From: Oxalobacteraceae bacterium OTU3CINTB1
GTDB taxonomy: Bacteria; Pseudomonadota; Gammaproteobacteria; Burkholderiales; Burkholderiaceae_D
Direction of reading: 5' to 3'
DNA length: 64,000 bases
NCBI GenBank assembly: GCA_024123955.1
Contig: CP099652.1
Span: forward strand, 5,270,001-5,334,000
Positions 63,522 to 64,000 of this stretch are shown here, in pieces. The position numbers and the translations under genes are program-made. Numbering within the stretch: position 1 is the first letter of the stretch; every line of letters begins with the position of its first letter. The notes under the pieces were generated by a model. The model saw only the letters and a program-made list of their open reading frames with translations, did no database searches and was not told where the DNA came from.

Positions 63522-64000
63522 ATCCTTCGGAATTGATCCGGTGGATCAGCGCGCCCAGTACCTCCTCGGCGCGCTCGTTGTCGACCTGGCAGGTGCCGGC
63601 GTTCTCGTGCCCGCCACCGCCGTACTCCAGCATCAGGGCGCCGATGTTGGTTTTCGACGTGCGGTTCAAGATCGATTTGCCGGTGGCGAAGACGGTGTTC
63701 TGGTTCTTCAGCCCCCACAGCACGTGGATCGAGATGTTCGTCTGCGGGAACAGCGCATAGATGATGAAGCGATTGCCGGCGAAGATGATTTCCTCGTTGC
63801 GCAGATCCAGCACCACCAGGTTTTTGTGCACCTGCGCGCAGCGGCGGATCTGGTCCTTGCACTTTTCCGCATGCTCGAAATACAGGTCCTTGCGCTCCTT
63901 CACGTCCGGCAAAGCCATGATCTGCTCGATCGTATGGTTCTTGCACGCGTCGATCAAGTCCATCATCAGATTGTAGTTGGAGATACGGAACTCGCGGAAG
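63520..64000 (-). CDS. DHH family phosphoesterase, C-terminal part (5' end outside window)
   Basis: The frame is open to the last base of the window; the methionines at 63961-63966 are internal, preceded by FREFRISNYNL in frame. About 160 C-terminal residues are visible, ending with the DHHA1-type glycine-rich motif LEYGGGGHENAGTCQV (GGGGH) followed by ERAEEVLGALIHRINSEG. The DHH metal-binding domain must lie upstream of the window. Members include exopolyphosphatase-like and NrnA/NrnB-type nanoRNases; which applies cannot be told from this fragment. It converges with the flavoprotein gene across a strong terminator. Confidence 0.85.
   Translation of the reverse strand, partial: FREFRISNYNLMMDLIDACKNHTIEQIMALPDVKERKDLYFEHAEKCKDQIRRCAQVHKNLVVLDLRNEEIIFAGNRFIIYALFPQTNISIHVLWGLKNQNTVFATGKSILNRTSKTNIGALMLEYGGGGHENAGTCQVDNERAEEVLGALIHRINSEG

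Overview
The window is about 64 kb of GC-rich, densely coding bacterial chromosome. The gene set points to a betaproteobacterium of the Burkholderiales, most likely an Oxalobacteraceae member of the Massilia/Duganella/Janthinobacterium type. This is inferred from the run orn - M48 protease - phhB - rsgA, the argF-argG and murB/yajQ blocks, PEP-CTERM and Wsp genes, and GGGGTC-type intergenic palindromes. I see no rRNA, tRNA, CRISPR array, prophage or insertion sequence.

Layout. Positions 1-1383 are AT-richer than the rest and hold the end of an unrecognised protein built from two tandem copies of one domain. It abuts a Suv3-like RNA helicase gene cut off inside its helicase domain, so about 1450 looks like a recombination junction. 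2.7-9.6 kb carries yigZ, a DUF418 membrane protein, a chemoreceptor, a Tat-exported phospholipase C and a PEP-CTERM protein. 9.6-12.0 kb (minus strand) is a two-gene unit of a beta-barrel protein and a chemoreceptor, with a perfect FNR/ANR-type box upstream. 12.2-19.4 kb is a self-contained six-gene operon: HlyD adaptor, ABC ATPase, two MacB/FtsX-type permeases, NtrC-type regulator and histidine kinase. A perfect sigma-54 promoter precedes it. 19.7-30.7 kb carries a TcyP-like cystine carrier, a low-complexity lipoprotein, FadL, an RND pump with its adaptor, and several membrane proteins. 30.7-43.9 kb has a 766-residue coiled-coil protein, a GH27 alpha-galactosidase, srkA, a SEC-C protein, mntH, an esterase-like lipoprotein, a DUF1176 protein, orn, an M48 protease, phhB and rsgA. 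44-49.3 kb has an orphan TPR-GAF histidine kinase and argF-argG.

49.4-60.0 kb is a complete Wsp chemosensory operon (wspA-B-C-D-E-F-R), known in pseudomonads as the surface-sensing pathway that drives c-di-GMP synthesis. It has two tandem wspA receptor genes. Their signalling halves differ at about 10 of 384 residues, while their sensor domains differ completely. ppnP follows in the same direction, then convergent murB, the c-di-GMP-binding family gene yajQ, a nitronate monooxygenase-like gene and the end of a DHH phosphoesterase.

Working together: the Wsp receptors would signal through WspB/D to the WspE kinase, WspC/F would adapt them, and WspR (GGEEF with an intact inhibitory site) would make c-di-GMP. 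The sigma-54 operon looks like an autoregulated efflux response. The strongest leads are the duplicated WspA, the sigma-54 efflux module, the FNR-type box, the two-copy unknown protein beside the broken helicase, and three unrelated intergenic palindromic repeat elements.
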